From Leyella lascolaii (GTDB lineage: Bacteria; Bacteroidota; Bacteroidia; Bacteroidales; Bacteroidaceae), in contig NZ_LT556038.1 in assembly GCF_900079775.1 (NCBI RefSeq), positions 163,855-227,854 on the forward strand: a DNA stretch of 64,000 nt. The letters run 5' to 3'. Each line of letters begins with the position of its first letter. Position 1 is the first letter of the stretch. Both the position numbers and the translations under genes were made by a program. The notes beneath the pieces were generated by a model that saw only the letters and a program-made list of their open reading frames with translations, had not been told where the DNA came from and made no database searches. This document shows positions 8,848-17,916 of this stretch, piece after piece.

Positions 8848-10008
8848 TTACTTTATTTTATGCAAAGTTAAAACAACTATTTCGGGAGTGACCCCGAACC
8901 GGAACGGCACCAGACCGCCTACGCCTGTAGATACGTACAGGAAATGGTTGCCTTCACGGTATAGTCCGCTGTCTTCTGTGCCTGAAAGCTGCGTGGGACG
9001 ATAGCCGAACATGCTTATCTGTCCGCCATGTGTGTGACCGCTGAGTGTGAGGCGTACATCCGAACATGGCAATATGTAACGTCGCCATGCGGAAGGGTCG
9101 TGCTGTAGAAGCACGATGAAGGCGTCAGACGATACTCCTGCAAGCGTCTTTTTAAGGTCGGATTTTTTAGGGAAAGGGGCTTTGCCTCCGTTTTCCTCAC
9201 CTGCAATGACGATGGAATCGGAACCGCGGCGTATAACCCTGTGCTCGTTCATAAGAAGCGTCCAGCCATAACCGCGCTCAAGAGCGATGAGCCTGCGCTC
9301 GTTGGCATTGCAGACAGAAGTATCGGCTTTCACATATAAGCTGTAGTCATGATTGCCGAGCACAGAGAATACTCCGTCTTTTGCCTTCAGCGAAGACAAT
9401 TCTCTGCCATAATGGCGGAGTTCGTCCGGCAGCATATTCTGCAAGTCACCGGTAAAGACCACAGCATCGGCATCAAGCGAGTTGATGGTCTCCGCAGTGC
9501 GTTCGAGGACCTCCGCCTCTACAGAACCGGCGTGGAGGTCGGTGAACTGCACTATCCTGTATCCGTCGAAAGCCGGAGGAAGATCGTCGAAATAGAGACT
9601 GACATGTCTGACAGTGAACTTGCGGACACCTACAGTGGAACCGTAGATGAGCATGTATAAAGAGAAAAGCACGAGCACTATGCCAACGAAGTTGCCCCAG
9701 TTGCGCCTAAGCGAGAACAGCCGCCGCAAAAGAAGCCCGACGGATGAGCATGTGACAAACAGCAGTTTGGGCACTATGACAAGACCGCACATGAACAGAT
9801 AGACATTGAGCCACATCATATTACCAGGTGCGAAATCTCTTATGAGCGAGAGACCGACTGTATATGCCGTCATGATTATGCCCGGAACCCACCACAACAT
9901 ATGCTGGAAGACTCCGAGATCGGTACGGTGTCGCAGATAGCGGACATACAAGTAGACATCTGGCAACACTATTGCCAATACAATAAATATATATATCCTG
10001 GCTATCAC
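8848..10008 (-). CDS. Membrane-anchored metallophosphoesterase (YkuE/YaeI-like)
   Basis: A 386-residue protein with about four N-terminal hydrophobic helices (1-140) and a calcineurin-fold domain. Metal-binding motifs are complete: FTDLHAGS, FTGDLQN, GNHDYSLY and LSGHTHGGQ, ending in STGVGG as in the YkuE/YaeI group. Members of that group hydrolyse phosphoester lipids or other phosphoesters at the membrane; its position just before plsC is compatible with a lipid role, which is inference. Gap to the upstream MetH-like gene 38 bp. It differs from the exported phosphoesterase at 1422 in architecture. Confidence 0.9.
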   Translation of the reverse strand: MIARIYIFIVLAIVLPDVYLYVRYLRHRTDLGVFQHMLWWVPGIIMTAYTVGLSLIRDFAPGNMMWLNVYLFMCGLVIVPKLLFVTCSSVGLLLRRLFSLRRNWGNFVGIVLVLFSLYMLIYGSTVGVRKFTVRHVSLYFDDLPPAFDGYRIVQFTDLHAGSVEAEVLERTAETINSLDADAVVFTGDLQNMLPDELRHYGRELSSLKAKDGVFSVLGNHDYSLYVKADTSVCNANERRLIALERGYGWTLLMNEHRVIRRGSDSIVIAGEENGGKAPFPKKSDLKKTLAGVSSDAFIVLLQHDPSAWRRYILPCSDVRLTLSGHTHGGQISMFGYRPTQLSGTEDSGLYREGNHFLYVSTGVGGLVPFRFGVTPEIVVLTLHKIK

Positions 10009-10046
10009 TATAAAATCACTTTTATATAATCAACACTTCTTACATA

Positions 10047-10856
10047 TCACAAACAGGCTGAAAGAAAACGGCGCATCATCCTTACCGGTATGCCGCGGCG
10101 TGACGCATAGTCGCGCAACTGGTCCTCACCAATGCGTCCGACATCAAAGTAGACAGCCTTGGGATGTGCCAGCATCAGACCCGATACAGACGCATGAGGC
10201 TGCATAGCTCCGCTTTCGGTCAGACGTATTCCTATCTTAGGCATATCGACAAGTTCTGACAGAATGAAATTCAGACTCATGTCCGGCATTGAAGGATAGC
10301 CCACCGCAGGGCGTATTCCGCAATATCCGGCATTCAGTATCTCACTGACGGACAGATTCTCATGCTCTGCATATCCCCAGTAACGACGCCTCACGTCTTC
10401 GTGCAGTTTCTCTGCCGTTGCCTCAGCAAGACGGTCAGCCAACGTCTGCGACATCATTTTCAGATAGTCGTCATCGCCATGATATTTCTCCATTCCCGCA
10501 TCGACAGATGTAGCGAAAACACCTATTCTGTCTGATACTCCGGACGACAGAGGACGGATAAAGTCTGCCATGCACAGGTTAGGTTCACCATCCGCCTTAC
10601 GGTTTTGCTGCCTCAGGAAAGGAAGGCGTACTCCGTTTATTATGATGTCATCGCCATCACTGTTGGCAGGGAACAGACCGAAAACGGCATGCGTGTGATA
10701 AAAATCACCCAAACCAGCAAGTATCGCCTCCGCCTCTGAGCGCAATGCAGCCTTCTCACTTGCCGGTTTACCGGACAGTCCCCACGCATGATAGAAATAA
10801 ACCCAGTTTATGTAGGGTCTGACATCGTTTATATTATATTCAAACAATGCTGTCAT
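10047..10856 (-). CDS. Stand-alone methionine synthase reactivation (AdoMet-binding) domain
   Basis: 269 residues matching the C-terminal activation domain of cobalamin-dependent methionine synthase. In MetH this domain binds AdoMet for reductive remethylation of inactive cob(II)alamin. Visible signatures are FNINDVRPYINW-like sequence at the start, DYHGDDDYLKMM in the middle and the AdoMet-binding GIRPAVGYPSMPD near 190. The rest of MetH is absent here, so it is a separate polypeptide that must act in trans or has another role. Its ATG overlaps the dihydroorotase stop (ATGA). Family call confident; function in trans is inference. Confidence 0.88.
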   Translation of the reverse strand: MTALFEYNINDVRPYINWVYFYHAWGLSGKPASEKAALRSEAEAILAGLGDFYHTHAVFGLFPANSDGDDIIINGVRLPFLRQQNRKADGEPNLCMADFIRPLSSGVSDRIGVFATSVDAGMEKYHGDDDYLKMMSQTLADRLAEATAEKLHEDVRRRYWGYAEHENLSVSEILNAGYCGIRPAVGYPSMPDMSLNFILSELVDMPKIGIRLTESGAMQPHASVSGLMLAHPKAVYFDVGRIGEDQLRDYASRRGIPVRMMRRFLSACL

Positions 10857-12175
10857 CTGAACATCACCTGTTCACCGCGAATGTTGTCATAGAACGTTCC
10901 GTCATCGTAGACAACCTGTCCGTTACAGATTGTCTTCACCACACGCCAGTCGTATGTATGCCCTTCCATCGGACTCCATCCGCACTTGCTTCTGACCGTA
11001 TCACCGGTCACTGTCCACCGGCGGTCGCGGGCTACGAGCACGATATCGGCTTTATAACCCTTGCGCAGATAACCTCTGCCTCTCACCTCGAATATATCCG
11101 CCGGATTATGACACATCAGCCTGACAAGCCGTTCCATGTCCAGCACACCATTATCGACAAGTTCGAGCATCGTGACAAGCGAGAACTGAATCATCGGCAT
11201 ACCTGATGCGGCACGCGCACATCCGCCCTCCTTGTCTTTGAGAAGATGCGGAGCATGATCAGTACCTACGGTGGATATGGCTCCTGAAGAGAGGGCTTTG
11301 CGCAGCTCACTGCGGTCGTAGGCGGTCTTTACAGCCGGATTGCACTTTATCCTTGTGCCAAGACGGGCATAGTCCTCATCGCTGAAGAACAGATGGGCAA
11401 TGACTGCCTCGGCAGTGATGTTGCCGTCATGACCGAACAGTTCAAGCTCTTTCGCCGTACTGACATGAGCCACGTGCAGTCGTGTGCCGTAAGTACGCGC
11501 CATCCGGACGGCACGTGATGACGAGGCGTAACATGCCTCCTCGCTGCGGATAAGCGGATGCAGAGCCACATCAGGATCATCGCCGTAGCGCGACTTTGCC
11601 TCAGTCATATTGGCATTTACCATGCCGGTATCCTCACAATGCACCATTACCGGCATTGTGGCGTTACTGAATATCTTGCGCAAAGAGTCGTCGCTGTCAA
11701 CGAGCATATTGCCTGTACTTGCCCCCATAAACAGTTTCACACCCGGCACGACATGGCGGTCGAGCGTCTGCAATGCATCTGTATTGCTGTTGGTAGCCCC
11801 GAAGAAGAAACTGTAGTTCACATGGCTTTTCTCCCTCGCAATTCTGAACTTAGCGTCGAGAGCATCAACAGATGTCGTCTGAGGCACAGTGTTGGGCATA
11901 TCAAAAAACGTCGTGATCCCTCCGTATGCCGCAGCCTCGCTTTCCGTACCAATGTCAGCCTTTGCAGTAAGACCCGGTTCGCGGAAATGCACATGGCTAT
12001 CTATCACCCCGGGCAAGACAAAAAGCCCTGTGGCATCTATCTTCCTATCATAGTTGCCACAGGGAATTTCCTTACCTTCTATTACCTCGGCAATAACATC
12101 GTTCTCCATCACCAGCGAGCCATAATGGCTCCTGTCTTCGTTAACGATTATGCCGCCATATATCAGTGTTTTCAT
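10853..12175 (-). CDS. pyrC: Dihydroorotase
   Basis: A 440-residue amidohydrolase of the class I dihydroorotase/allantoinase-like branch. Metal-site motif GVIDSHVHFREPG (about 54-66), GGITTFFDMPNT, LHVAHVST and the C-terminal GTDHAPH are all present. It cyclises carbamoyl aspartate to dihydroorotate in pyrimidine synthesis. An allantoinase assignment is less likely because no purine catabolism genes are nearby. ATGA overlaps at both ends tie it to the DUF4369 lipoprotein upstream and the MetH-like gene downstream. Confidence 0.93.
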   Translation of the reverse strand: MKTLIYGGIIVNEDRSHYGSLVMENDVIAEVIEGKEIPCGNYDRKIDATGLFVLPGVIDSHVHFREPGLTAKADIGTESEAAAYGGITTFFDMPNTVPQTTSVDALDAKFRIAREKSHVNYSFFFGATNSNTDALQTLDRHVVPGVKLFMGASTGNMLVDSDDSLRKIFSNATMPVMVHCEDTGMVNANMTEAKSRYGDDPDVALHPLIRSEEACYASSSRAVRMARTYGTRLHVAHVSTAKELELFGHDGNITAEAVIAHLFFSDEDYARLGTRIKCNPAVKTAYDRSELRKALSSGAISTVGTDHAPHLLKDKEGGCARAASGMPMIQFSLVTMLELVDNGVLDMERLVRLMCHNPADIFEVRGRGYLRKGYKADIVLVARDRRWTVTGDTVRSKCGWSPMEGHTYDWRVVKTICNGQVVYDDGTFYDNIRGEQVMFR

Positions 12176-12963
12176 TTTTTGTCTGCCGGTTTAGCCAGTT
12201 CGTTGGGTGTAGGAGCCGCGTCCGGCGCAGGCGTTTCAGACATGGCAGCCTCTGCCTCAGGCGCGTCCTTCATACCGTTCATTATCGCCTGGTTTTCCTG
12301 AGCCTTGCGATAATAGTCCTTTACATACGCATCATTCTTGAACTTATCGGTTGCCTTGCTCATGATGTCCTCTATCCATGGAGTCAGTTCCGGATAACGC
12401 TGTCCGGCAGTGACCATGAAGAACACACCCGGTCCAAGCACATTGTTGAAGTTCTCTGTCACAAATGTGGTGATAAGCTTGTCTTCCTGCACAGAAAGTT
12501 TCTGCGCCTCTACCATCAGCTTCGCATTTACCTCATCCATGTCCTTGCCGTCCATTATCGCCCTGTCGTGCGTATGGAGCAGTTCGGCTTTCTGGTTATT
12601 GAGCTGGCTGTATTTGCTGAAAAACTTGAAAAGTTCGTCATTGAGTGGTGTTCCGCTGACAGTCTGCTGTGTGGTGTTCAGCTTTATTGTTATATCTCCG
12701 TCTTCAAGAACAAGCGGCAAAATGCTTTCCTCATCCATAAAGATGTTTGCCATACACACAGAATCGAACGTTCCAGAGAATCTGAACTGCCCGTGCACCA
12801 CATCGCATGAGTCAAGACTCTTGAATTCGTTGTCTTTAAGGACTTTCAGATAAAGCATCCTTCCATCCAGTGTAGAAACATTTGATGTGCCTTGAATATC
12901 GTATGTGTTCGCACAAGAAGAAAAAAGCACAATAAATAAAAAGTAAGATATCAATTTGTTCAT
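12172..12963 (-). CDS. DUF4369 lipoprotein
   Basis: 263 residues with a lipoprotein signal (LFIVLFSSC, Cys 17). The DUF4369 beta domain typical of Bacteroidetes thioredoxin-like proteins follows (LDGRMLYLKVLKDNEF, then DSCDVVHGQFRFSG). There is no CxxC thioredoxin domain, unlike the TlpA-like protein at 50936. The C-terminus is Ala/Pro/Lys-rich. It heads the five-gene operon and overlaps pyrC by ATGA. Likely exposed at the outer membrane; role unknown. Confidence 0.85.
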   Translation of the reverse strand: MNKLISYFLFIVLFSSCANTYDIQGTSNVSTLDGRMLYLKVLKDNEFKSLDSCDVVHGQFRFSGTFDSVCMANIFMDEESILPLVLEDGDITIKLNTTQQTVSGTPLNDELFKFFSKYSQLNNQKAELLHTHDRAIMDGKDMDEVNAKLMVEAQKLSVQEDKLITTFVTENFNNVLGPGVFFMVTAGQRYPELTPWIEDIMSKATDKFKNDAYVKDYYRKAQENQAIMNGMKDAPEAEAAMSETPAPDAAPTPNELAKPADKK

Positions 12964-12991
12964 AGAATCAGCGGTTTTACATCTGCGGAAT

Positions 12992-13020
12992 CAAAGATAA
13001 TATGTATTATTGAAGTTCAA
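12992..13020 (-). promoter_or_regulatory. Promoter of the DUF4369-pyrC-metH domain-phosphoesterase-plsC operon
   Basis: Minus-strand TATCTTTG at 12999-12992 with TTG at 13020-13018, spacer 18 bp, about 28 bp before the ATG at 12963. Confidence 0.65.
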
Positions 13021-13082
13021 GTTTTTTTTTACTCTATTTAAATGATATAGGTTATCTTTTATAGATTTTTTTCAGCATACTG

Positions 13083-13487
13083 TCATTCTTTGGATAACTC
13101 TGCAGAAATGCGGTGCATTGTATATATCTCAAGGACAGCCGCCACAAGGAGAAGCAACACCCACTTGTTGAACACATACTGGAAATACGCCACATAGTTT
13201 GTGAATACCTGTTGCATGAACCTGTATGCATTATCAACCATAAGAATACCGGACAGTACAAAGAAGATGTCTGCCGTTGTCATTATTTTCTTGAGCCTCC
13301 TCACAGTGATATTATTGCCTTCATATGTCTGCATCATCTGCATCGTGGCGAACATCACAGCACCTGCAAGATAAATCCAGCACATTACTTCCTGCTGCCA
13401 CATAAAGGCGAAGCATCCTGCTCCCACCACCATCAGCAGTCCTCCGACAAGGAATATTATATTCTGAGTCCTACTCAACTGTTTCAT
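13083..13487 (-). CDS. Small integral membrane protein, unknown function
   Basis: About 134 residues with four predicted membrane helices (IIFLVGGLLMVVGAGCF, VMCWIYLAGAVMFATM, ADIFFVLSGILMV, WVLLLLVAAVLEIY). I place the start at the ATG at 13487 rather than 13514, because the longer start would run 44 bp into ftsB; even so it overlaps the ftsB end by 17 bp. No family recognised. Coupling to ftsB suggests co-expression with a division gene. Confidence 0.75.
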   Translation of the reverse strand: MKQLSRTQNIIFLVGGLLMVVGAGCFAFMWQQEVMCWIYLAGAVMFATMQMMQTYEGNNITVRRLKKIMTTADIFFVLSGILMVDNAYRFMQQVFTNYVAYFQYVFNKWVLLLLVAAVLEIYTMHRISAELSKE

Positions 13488-13806
13488 CGTTATCTGTTTC
13501 CGGTTTACTGTCATCGCTCAGCACATATATGTCCTCATCGTCGGCTTTCATGAAATAACGCTCGCGGGCAATTTTCTCAAAGGCTTCAGGATTTGTCCTC
13601 AGCTCTCTGAGCTGTTTTGAGTCAGACTCGTATATGGAGCGGTATTTCTCAATCTCCGCATTCATATCGCTTATCTGCAATTCGAGCTGTACCCTCCTGA
13701 CGAAACTGTTCTCGTCAAGAAAGCCCACGACCAACACTCCCACTACTATCGTAATGACATATTTATAGTGTCCGATGAGATTGATTATTGGTACTAAACG
13801 TTTCAT
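13471..13806 (-). CDS. Septum formation initiator FtsB/DivIC family protein
   Basis: 111 residues: short cytoplasmic N-terminus, one transmembrane helix (about 15-32, YVITIVVGVLVVGFL), a coiled coil (about 38-68) and the family signature LRTNPEAFEKIARERYFM. FtsB/DivIC links FtsL and FtsQ in the divisome. The tail is acidic (DDSKPETDNDETVE). Convincing by architecture despite low complexity. Confidence 0.88.
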   Translation of the reverse strand: MKRLVPIINLIGHYKYVITIVVGVLVVGFLDENSFVRRVQLELQISDMNAEIEKYRSIYESDSKQLRELRTNPEAFEKIARERYFMKADDEDIYVLSDDSKPETDNDETVE

Positions 13807-14101
13807 TAATGATTATTTGGATGCAAACTTAATTAAAAAAAATCATTTTTGACCAGTTATGATGTAAAAAAAAACATAACTTTACATAAAACGGTTATAT
13901 ATATAATATGTATAAGCTGCCTTTCCAAATTAACCGATATTATAACGGTTCTCAGATGTAATCCATATCTATAGCATCAGATTATAAAGAATCAGTTATT
14001 TATTTTTCCTCTTCTGATTTGGCATAATACCGTATACAGTACAATATCTGCGAATATAGAAAAAACAACACTTTTTAATTTGCAATGCGCCAGCCTTTCA
14101 C
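13807..14101. other. A+T-rich intergenic region, nothing recognised
   Basis: About 295 bp between divergent ftsB and array B; many A and T runs, no coding frame with family resemblance. Confidence 0.6.
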
Positions 14102-14290
14102 TATCTTTGCATAAGATAAGCATCGGTTCGGCAGTGTCAAGCCCAGTAAAACTGCGTTTTCCTGTCTTGACGTTGCACTCATCTTGCATTATCTTTGCAT
14201 AAGATAAGCTGCACTCGGGAAATTAAGAGCAAGCTCTCTTTCCACTCATTTGCATTATCTTTGCATAAGATAAGCGGCGGTTCGACAATA
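14102..14290 (+). repeat. Promoter-bearing repeat array B (one 88-bp and one 66-bp unit)
   Basis: TATCTTTG boxes start at 14102, 14190 and 14256, spacings 88 and 66 bp, each followed by CATAAGATAAGC. The 66-bp unit keeps the hairpin around AA with arms AGAGC/GCTCT, a third arm sequence compared with array A. The 88-bp unit has a different insert with GTCAAG/CTTGAC arms. The array ends about 110 bp before dnaX and probably drives it. Confidence 0.85.
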
Positions 14291-14398
14291 AAAAGCAAGT
14301 CAGCACTGCGACAGCCCGCATCGCATTTGCACTGAATGAATACAATAAAAAAACATAATACGACATATAAAAACAAATAAAATATTTTCACTAACCGT

Positions 14399-16168
14399 AT
14401 GGAAGAATACATTGTTTCGGCAAGAAAATACAGACCGGCAACGTTTGACTCGGTTGTAGGGCAATCCGCTCTCACCACAACTTTGAAAAACGCGGTAAAG
14501 AGCGGTAAGCTTGCACACGCCTACCTGTTCTGCGGTCCGAGAGGTGTCGGCAAGACCACATGTGCCAGAATATTCGCCAAGGCAATAAACTGCATGCACC
14601 CCACTGCCGAAGGAGAGGCTTGCAACGAGTGCGAGAGTTGCCGTGCCTTCAACGAACAGAGATCATACAACATCTTCGAACTTGACGCCGCGAGCAACAA
14701 CTCTGTGGAAAACATCAAGTCGCTTATGGACCAGACACGGATACCGCCGCAGGTGGGACGCTACAAGGTGTTCATCATAGACGAGGTGCACATGCTGTCC
14801 ACCGCAGCGTTCAACGCATTTCTGAAGACTCTTGAGGAACCTCCAGCACATGTGATATTCATTCTTGCCACAACAGAGAAGCACAAGATTCTGCCGACAA
14901 TCATCTCCAGATGCCAGATATACGACTTTGAACGGATGACCGTACAGAACACCATCGACCATCTGAAAATGGTGGCTGAGAAGGAAGGCATAACTTATGA
15001 GGAGGAAGCTCTTGCACTCATAGCCGAGAAAGCGGACGGAGGCATGCGCGACGCACTGTCGATATTCGACCAGGCAGCGAGCTACAGTCAGGGCAACATT
15101 ACATATCAGAAGATAATAGAAGACCTCAATGAGCTTGACTCCGACAACTATTTCCGCATCACCGACCTTGCTTTCGAGAACAAGGTGACAGACATAATGA
15201 TGCTGCTCAACTCCATAATTGCCAAAGGATTTGACGGAGGCAACCTCATAACAGGTCTTGCCGCACACATGCGCAACGTGCTTATGGCTAAGGACAAGCA
15301 GACTGTCACTCTGCTCGAAGTAAGCGAGAAGCAGCGACAGAAATACGTGGAACAGGCGGCAAAATGTCCGATGAAATTCCTATACAAGGCACTGAAGATA
15401 ATGAACGAGTGTGACATCAACTACCGTCAGAGCAGCAATAAACGGCTGCTTGTAGAACTGACACTCATACAGGTGGCACAAATAACGCAGCCCGACGACG
15501 ACACACCGGGCGCGGGGCGTAGCCCCAAGCGACTGAAATCCCTGTTTAAGAACATTGTCATGTCCCGTCCAAAAGCGGCTCAGCAGGTGGCTGTGGCGGG
15601 GAAAAAGCTCAGTTATAAGACAGAACGGACTGCTGAAGCGGCTGCCATTGCCAGTGAGCCGACAGCGGAAGAGTCTGTCAAACCGAATCCGATGACAAAA
15701 AAACTGAAGCTTGACAACATCGGAATAACTTTTGCCGGAATAAAAAAAGCGGAAACCGAAATAAAAGCCGTAAAGGAACCGGAGGTAAAAAACAAAGACG
15801 AGAACGAGACTTTCGACCAGGACTTTCTCGAACTGCAATGGCTATCCATGTGCAAGCGGATGCCGCCAAAGATGATAGGTCTTGCGTCACGCATGCGCAA
15901 CATGACACCACGCATCACCAGACATCCCAACATTGAGCTTACTGTAGACAATCAGAACCTGCTCGATCAGGTGAATGAGATAAAAGGGCGGATACGCGCT
16001 ACGCTGGCAGAGGCCCTGCACAACGGAAACATACAGATAGAGCTGAAGCTGGCAAAGGCTGAGGAAGTCGGCCCGATGCTCACTCCTAAAGAGATGTTCG
16101 ATGAAATGAGAAAGAAAAACCCCATCGTCGACAAAATGTGCGCCACACTCAATCTTGAGCTTGCCTGA
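14399..16168 (+). CDS. dnaX: DNA polymerase III subunit gamma/tau
   Basis: 589-residue clamp-loader ATPase. Walker A GPRGVGKTT near 46, zinc-binding cysteines in the CMHPTAEGEACNECESC region (four Cys, about 62-81), Walker B/DEVH box FIIDEVHML near 127, sensor ATTEKHKI and SRCQIYDF. The lid domain and collar follow to about 360; a Lys-rich variable tail of roughly 220 residues matches the tau-type polymerase/helicase-binding region. No programmed frameshift slippery run was noticed. Transcribed alone from array B and ended by the hairpin at 16187. Confidence 0.97.
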   Translation: MEEYIVSARKYRPATFDSVVGQSALTTTLKNAVKSGKLAHAYLFCGPRGVGKTTCARIFAKAINCMHPTAEGEACNECESCRAFNEQRSYNIFELDAASNNSVENIKSLMDQTRIPPQVGRYKVFIIDEVHMLSTAAFNAFLKTLEEPPAHVIFILATTEKHKILPTIISRCQIYDFERMTVQNTIDHLKMVAEKEGITYEEEALALIAEKADGGMRDALSIFDQAASYSQGNITYQKIIEDLNELDSDNYFRITDLAFENKVTDIMMLLNSIIAKGFDGGNLITGLAAHMRNVLMAKDKQTVTLLEVSEKQRQKYVEQAAKCPMKFLYKALKIMNECDINYRQSSNKRLLVELTLIQVAQITQPDDDTPGAGRSPKRLKSLFKNIVMSRPKAAQQVAVAGKKLSYKTERTAEAAAIASEPTAEESVKPNPMTKKLKLDNIGITFAGIKKAETEIKAVKEPEVKNKDENETFDQDFLELQWLSMCKRMPPKMIGLASRMRNMTPRITRHPNIELTVDNQNLLDQVNEIKGRIRATLAEALHNGNIQIELKLAKAEEVGPMLTPKEMFDEMRKKNPIVDKMCATLNLELA

Positions 16169-16186
16169 CAAACAGCCGACATGATA

Positions 16187-16233
16187 AAAGACAGCAGAAA
16201 CGACGCAACGACGCACACGTTTCTGCTGTCTTT
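16187..16233 (+). terminator. Long-stem terminator-like hairpin after dnaX
   Basis: Perfect 15-bp arms (AAAGACAGCAGAAAC at 16187-16201 and its complement at 16219-16233) around a 17-nt loop, followed by TCTCAT. The rest of the gap to asnA (to 16481) shows nothing recognised. Confidence 0.65.
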
Positions 16234-16481
16234 CTCATATTATATCGTACAAACACCATACATAAACAGCAGGTGTTTTCCTTGTCTCCATATAAAAATC
16301 GGGCATTGGAAAGCCAATCGTAAATCCACTTTTTATTGCCATCCGCCCATTCCTCCGGCTCTCTGCTGCCGTCATATTGTCTTTCATGTTTTACCGATGT
16401 TGTCATCCAAATCCACGATAAAAACAGAAACAAATCCGTATGACAGCAGCACAAAATGCGTATCAAGTCTGATGATTCGGC

Positions 16482-17519
16482 TCAAATGAGCGGCATACCT
16501 GCCTCACGGCACTCTTCACGCATATCCTCAGGCCATATGCTTGCCTGTATCTCACCTATGTGAGCCTTGTGAAGCAGCAGCATGCACAGACGGCTCTGCC
16601 CTATACCTCCGCCAATGCTGAGCGGCAGTTTCCCGCCAAGCAGCTGACGGTGGAAATACAATTGCGCTCTGTCCTCCTTGCCTTCAAGAGCAAGCTGGCG
16701 CAGCAACGCCTCTCTGTCTACTCTTATTCCCATTGACGACAATTCAAAAGAACGGCCCAACAGCGGATACCATATCAGTATGTCACCGTTCAGACCGGCA
16801 TGTCTGTCGTCTGTAGGTGTAGACCAGTCGTCATAATCCGGCGCACGTCCATCGTGCTTCTTCCCGTCCGACAGTTTTCCGCCTATACCCATAAGGAACA
16901 CCGCACCATATTTCCTGCATATCTCATCCTCGCGTTCCTTAGGAGAAAGAGACGGATACATTCCGAGCAAATCCTCACTATGTATGAAGTGTATCTTCTC
17001 CGGCAGAAACGGTTTCAGCTCCGGATAGGTCTCACACGTGAGATACTCTGTGCGTAGGATGGCTGAATAAATGCGCTCCACCACATTCTTCAGATACCCG
17101 ACATTGCGCTGGCAGGATGTTATCACAGCTTCCCAGTCCCACTGGTCCACATAAAGCGAGTGCAGGTTGTCCAGTTCCTCATCCGCGCGTATGGCATTCA
17201 TGTCGGTATAGATTCCGTATCCCGGCTCTATGCCATATTCCGCCAGAGTGAGCCGTTTCCACTTTGCCAGCGAGTGTACCACCTCTGCCTCCGCCTCACC
17301 AAGATCCTTTATGTGGAACGTGACAGGACGTTCCACTCCGTTCAAATCGTCGTTTATTCCGAGACCTTTCAAGACGAAGAGCGGTGCTGTGACACGGCTG
17401 AGGCGCAACTCAGTAGAAAGATTCTCTTGAAAAAAATCCTTTATAAGTTTTATCCCCTGCTCCGTGCGTTTCATATCAAGCAGTGCCTTATATCCTTCAG
17501 GCTTTATCAGTTTGCTCAT
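16482..17519 (-). CDS. asnA: Aspartate-ammonia ligase AsnA
   Basis: 345 residues, normal length for the AsnA-type asparagine synthetase, a class-II aminoacyl-tRNA-synthetase-like enzyme making asparagine from aspartate, ammonia and ATP. Signatures include RLSRVTAPLFVLKGLGINDDLNG near the N-terminus, EAVITSCQRNVGYLK, DGRAPDYDDW and the terminal GGGIGQSRLCMLLL block. Single gene with its own promoter. Convergent with dnaX. Confidence 0.96.
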   Translation of the reverse strand: MSKLIKPEGYKALLDMKRTEQGIKLIKDFFQENLSTELRLSRVTAPLFVLKGLGINDDLNGVERPVTFHIKDLGEAEAEVVHSLAKWKRLTLAEYGIEPGYGIYTDMNAIRADEELDNLHSLYVDQWDWEAVITSCQRNVGYLKNVVERIYSAILRTEYLTCETYPELKPFLPEKIHFIHSEDLLGMYPSLSPKEREDEICRKYGAVFLMGIGGKLSDGKKHDGRAPDYDDWSTPTDDRHAGLNGDILIWYPLLGRSFELSSMGIRVDREALLRQLALEGKEDRAQLYFHRQLLGGKLPLSIGGGIGQSRLCMLLLHKAHIGEIQASIWPEDMREECREAGMPLI

Positions 17520-17546
17520 ATATATCCGTTTTTACATTAACAGATG

Positions 17547-17554
17547 CAAAGATA
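17547..17554 (-). promoter_or_regulatory. -7 box (TATCTTTG) for asnA
   Basis: Minus-strand TATCTTTGCATCTG about 27 bp before the asnA ATG. Confidence 0.6.
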
Positions 17555-17792
17555 AATAATAAAAACCGAAATATGGAAAGAAAACTATAGAAATTTGATT
17601 ACAAAATGACACATCACCAATACAATCAATTACACGATTACCGCTGGCGGTTACCTCTTTTCCACACAAACATACAAAGACGACAACTGTCTGTCATGAA
17701 TTGTTGAAGACCTTGCTACAGCCACATAAATCCAATAATCATTATTTTGTTAATATTAATGTAATATGCGCTTATTCAATATATTAAATAAC

Positions 17793-17895
17793 TATCTTTG
17801 CATAAGATAAGCTTCGGCTCGGCAATATCAAGCCTGGTAAAACTGCGTTTCACCGCCTTGCTGCTGCACTCGCCTTGCATTATCTTTGCACATTA
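17793..17895 (+). repeat. Promoter-bearing repeat array C (88-bp unit)
   Basis: TATCTTTG boxes at 17793 and 17881, 88 bp apart as in the first unit of array B; the first is followed by CATAAGATAAGC and the second by CACATTAA. A TTG lies 20 bp before the second box. The start codon of the downstream glycosyltransferase lies 28 bp after the second box, so that box is probably its promoter. Confidence 0.85.
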
Positions 17896-17916
17896 ATATA
17901 TTTTACACATCACAAT

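Noticed and set aside
14399..16168. Programmed frameshift in dnaX
   Set aside because: No A6-G-type slippery run with a following stem was seen at the usual tau/gamma position.
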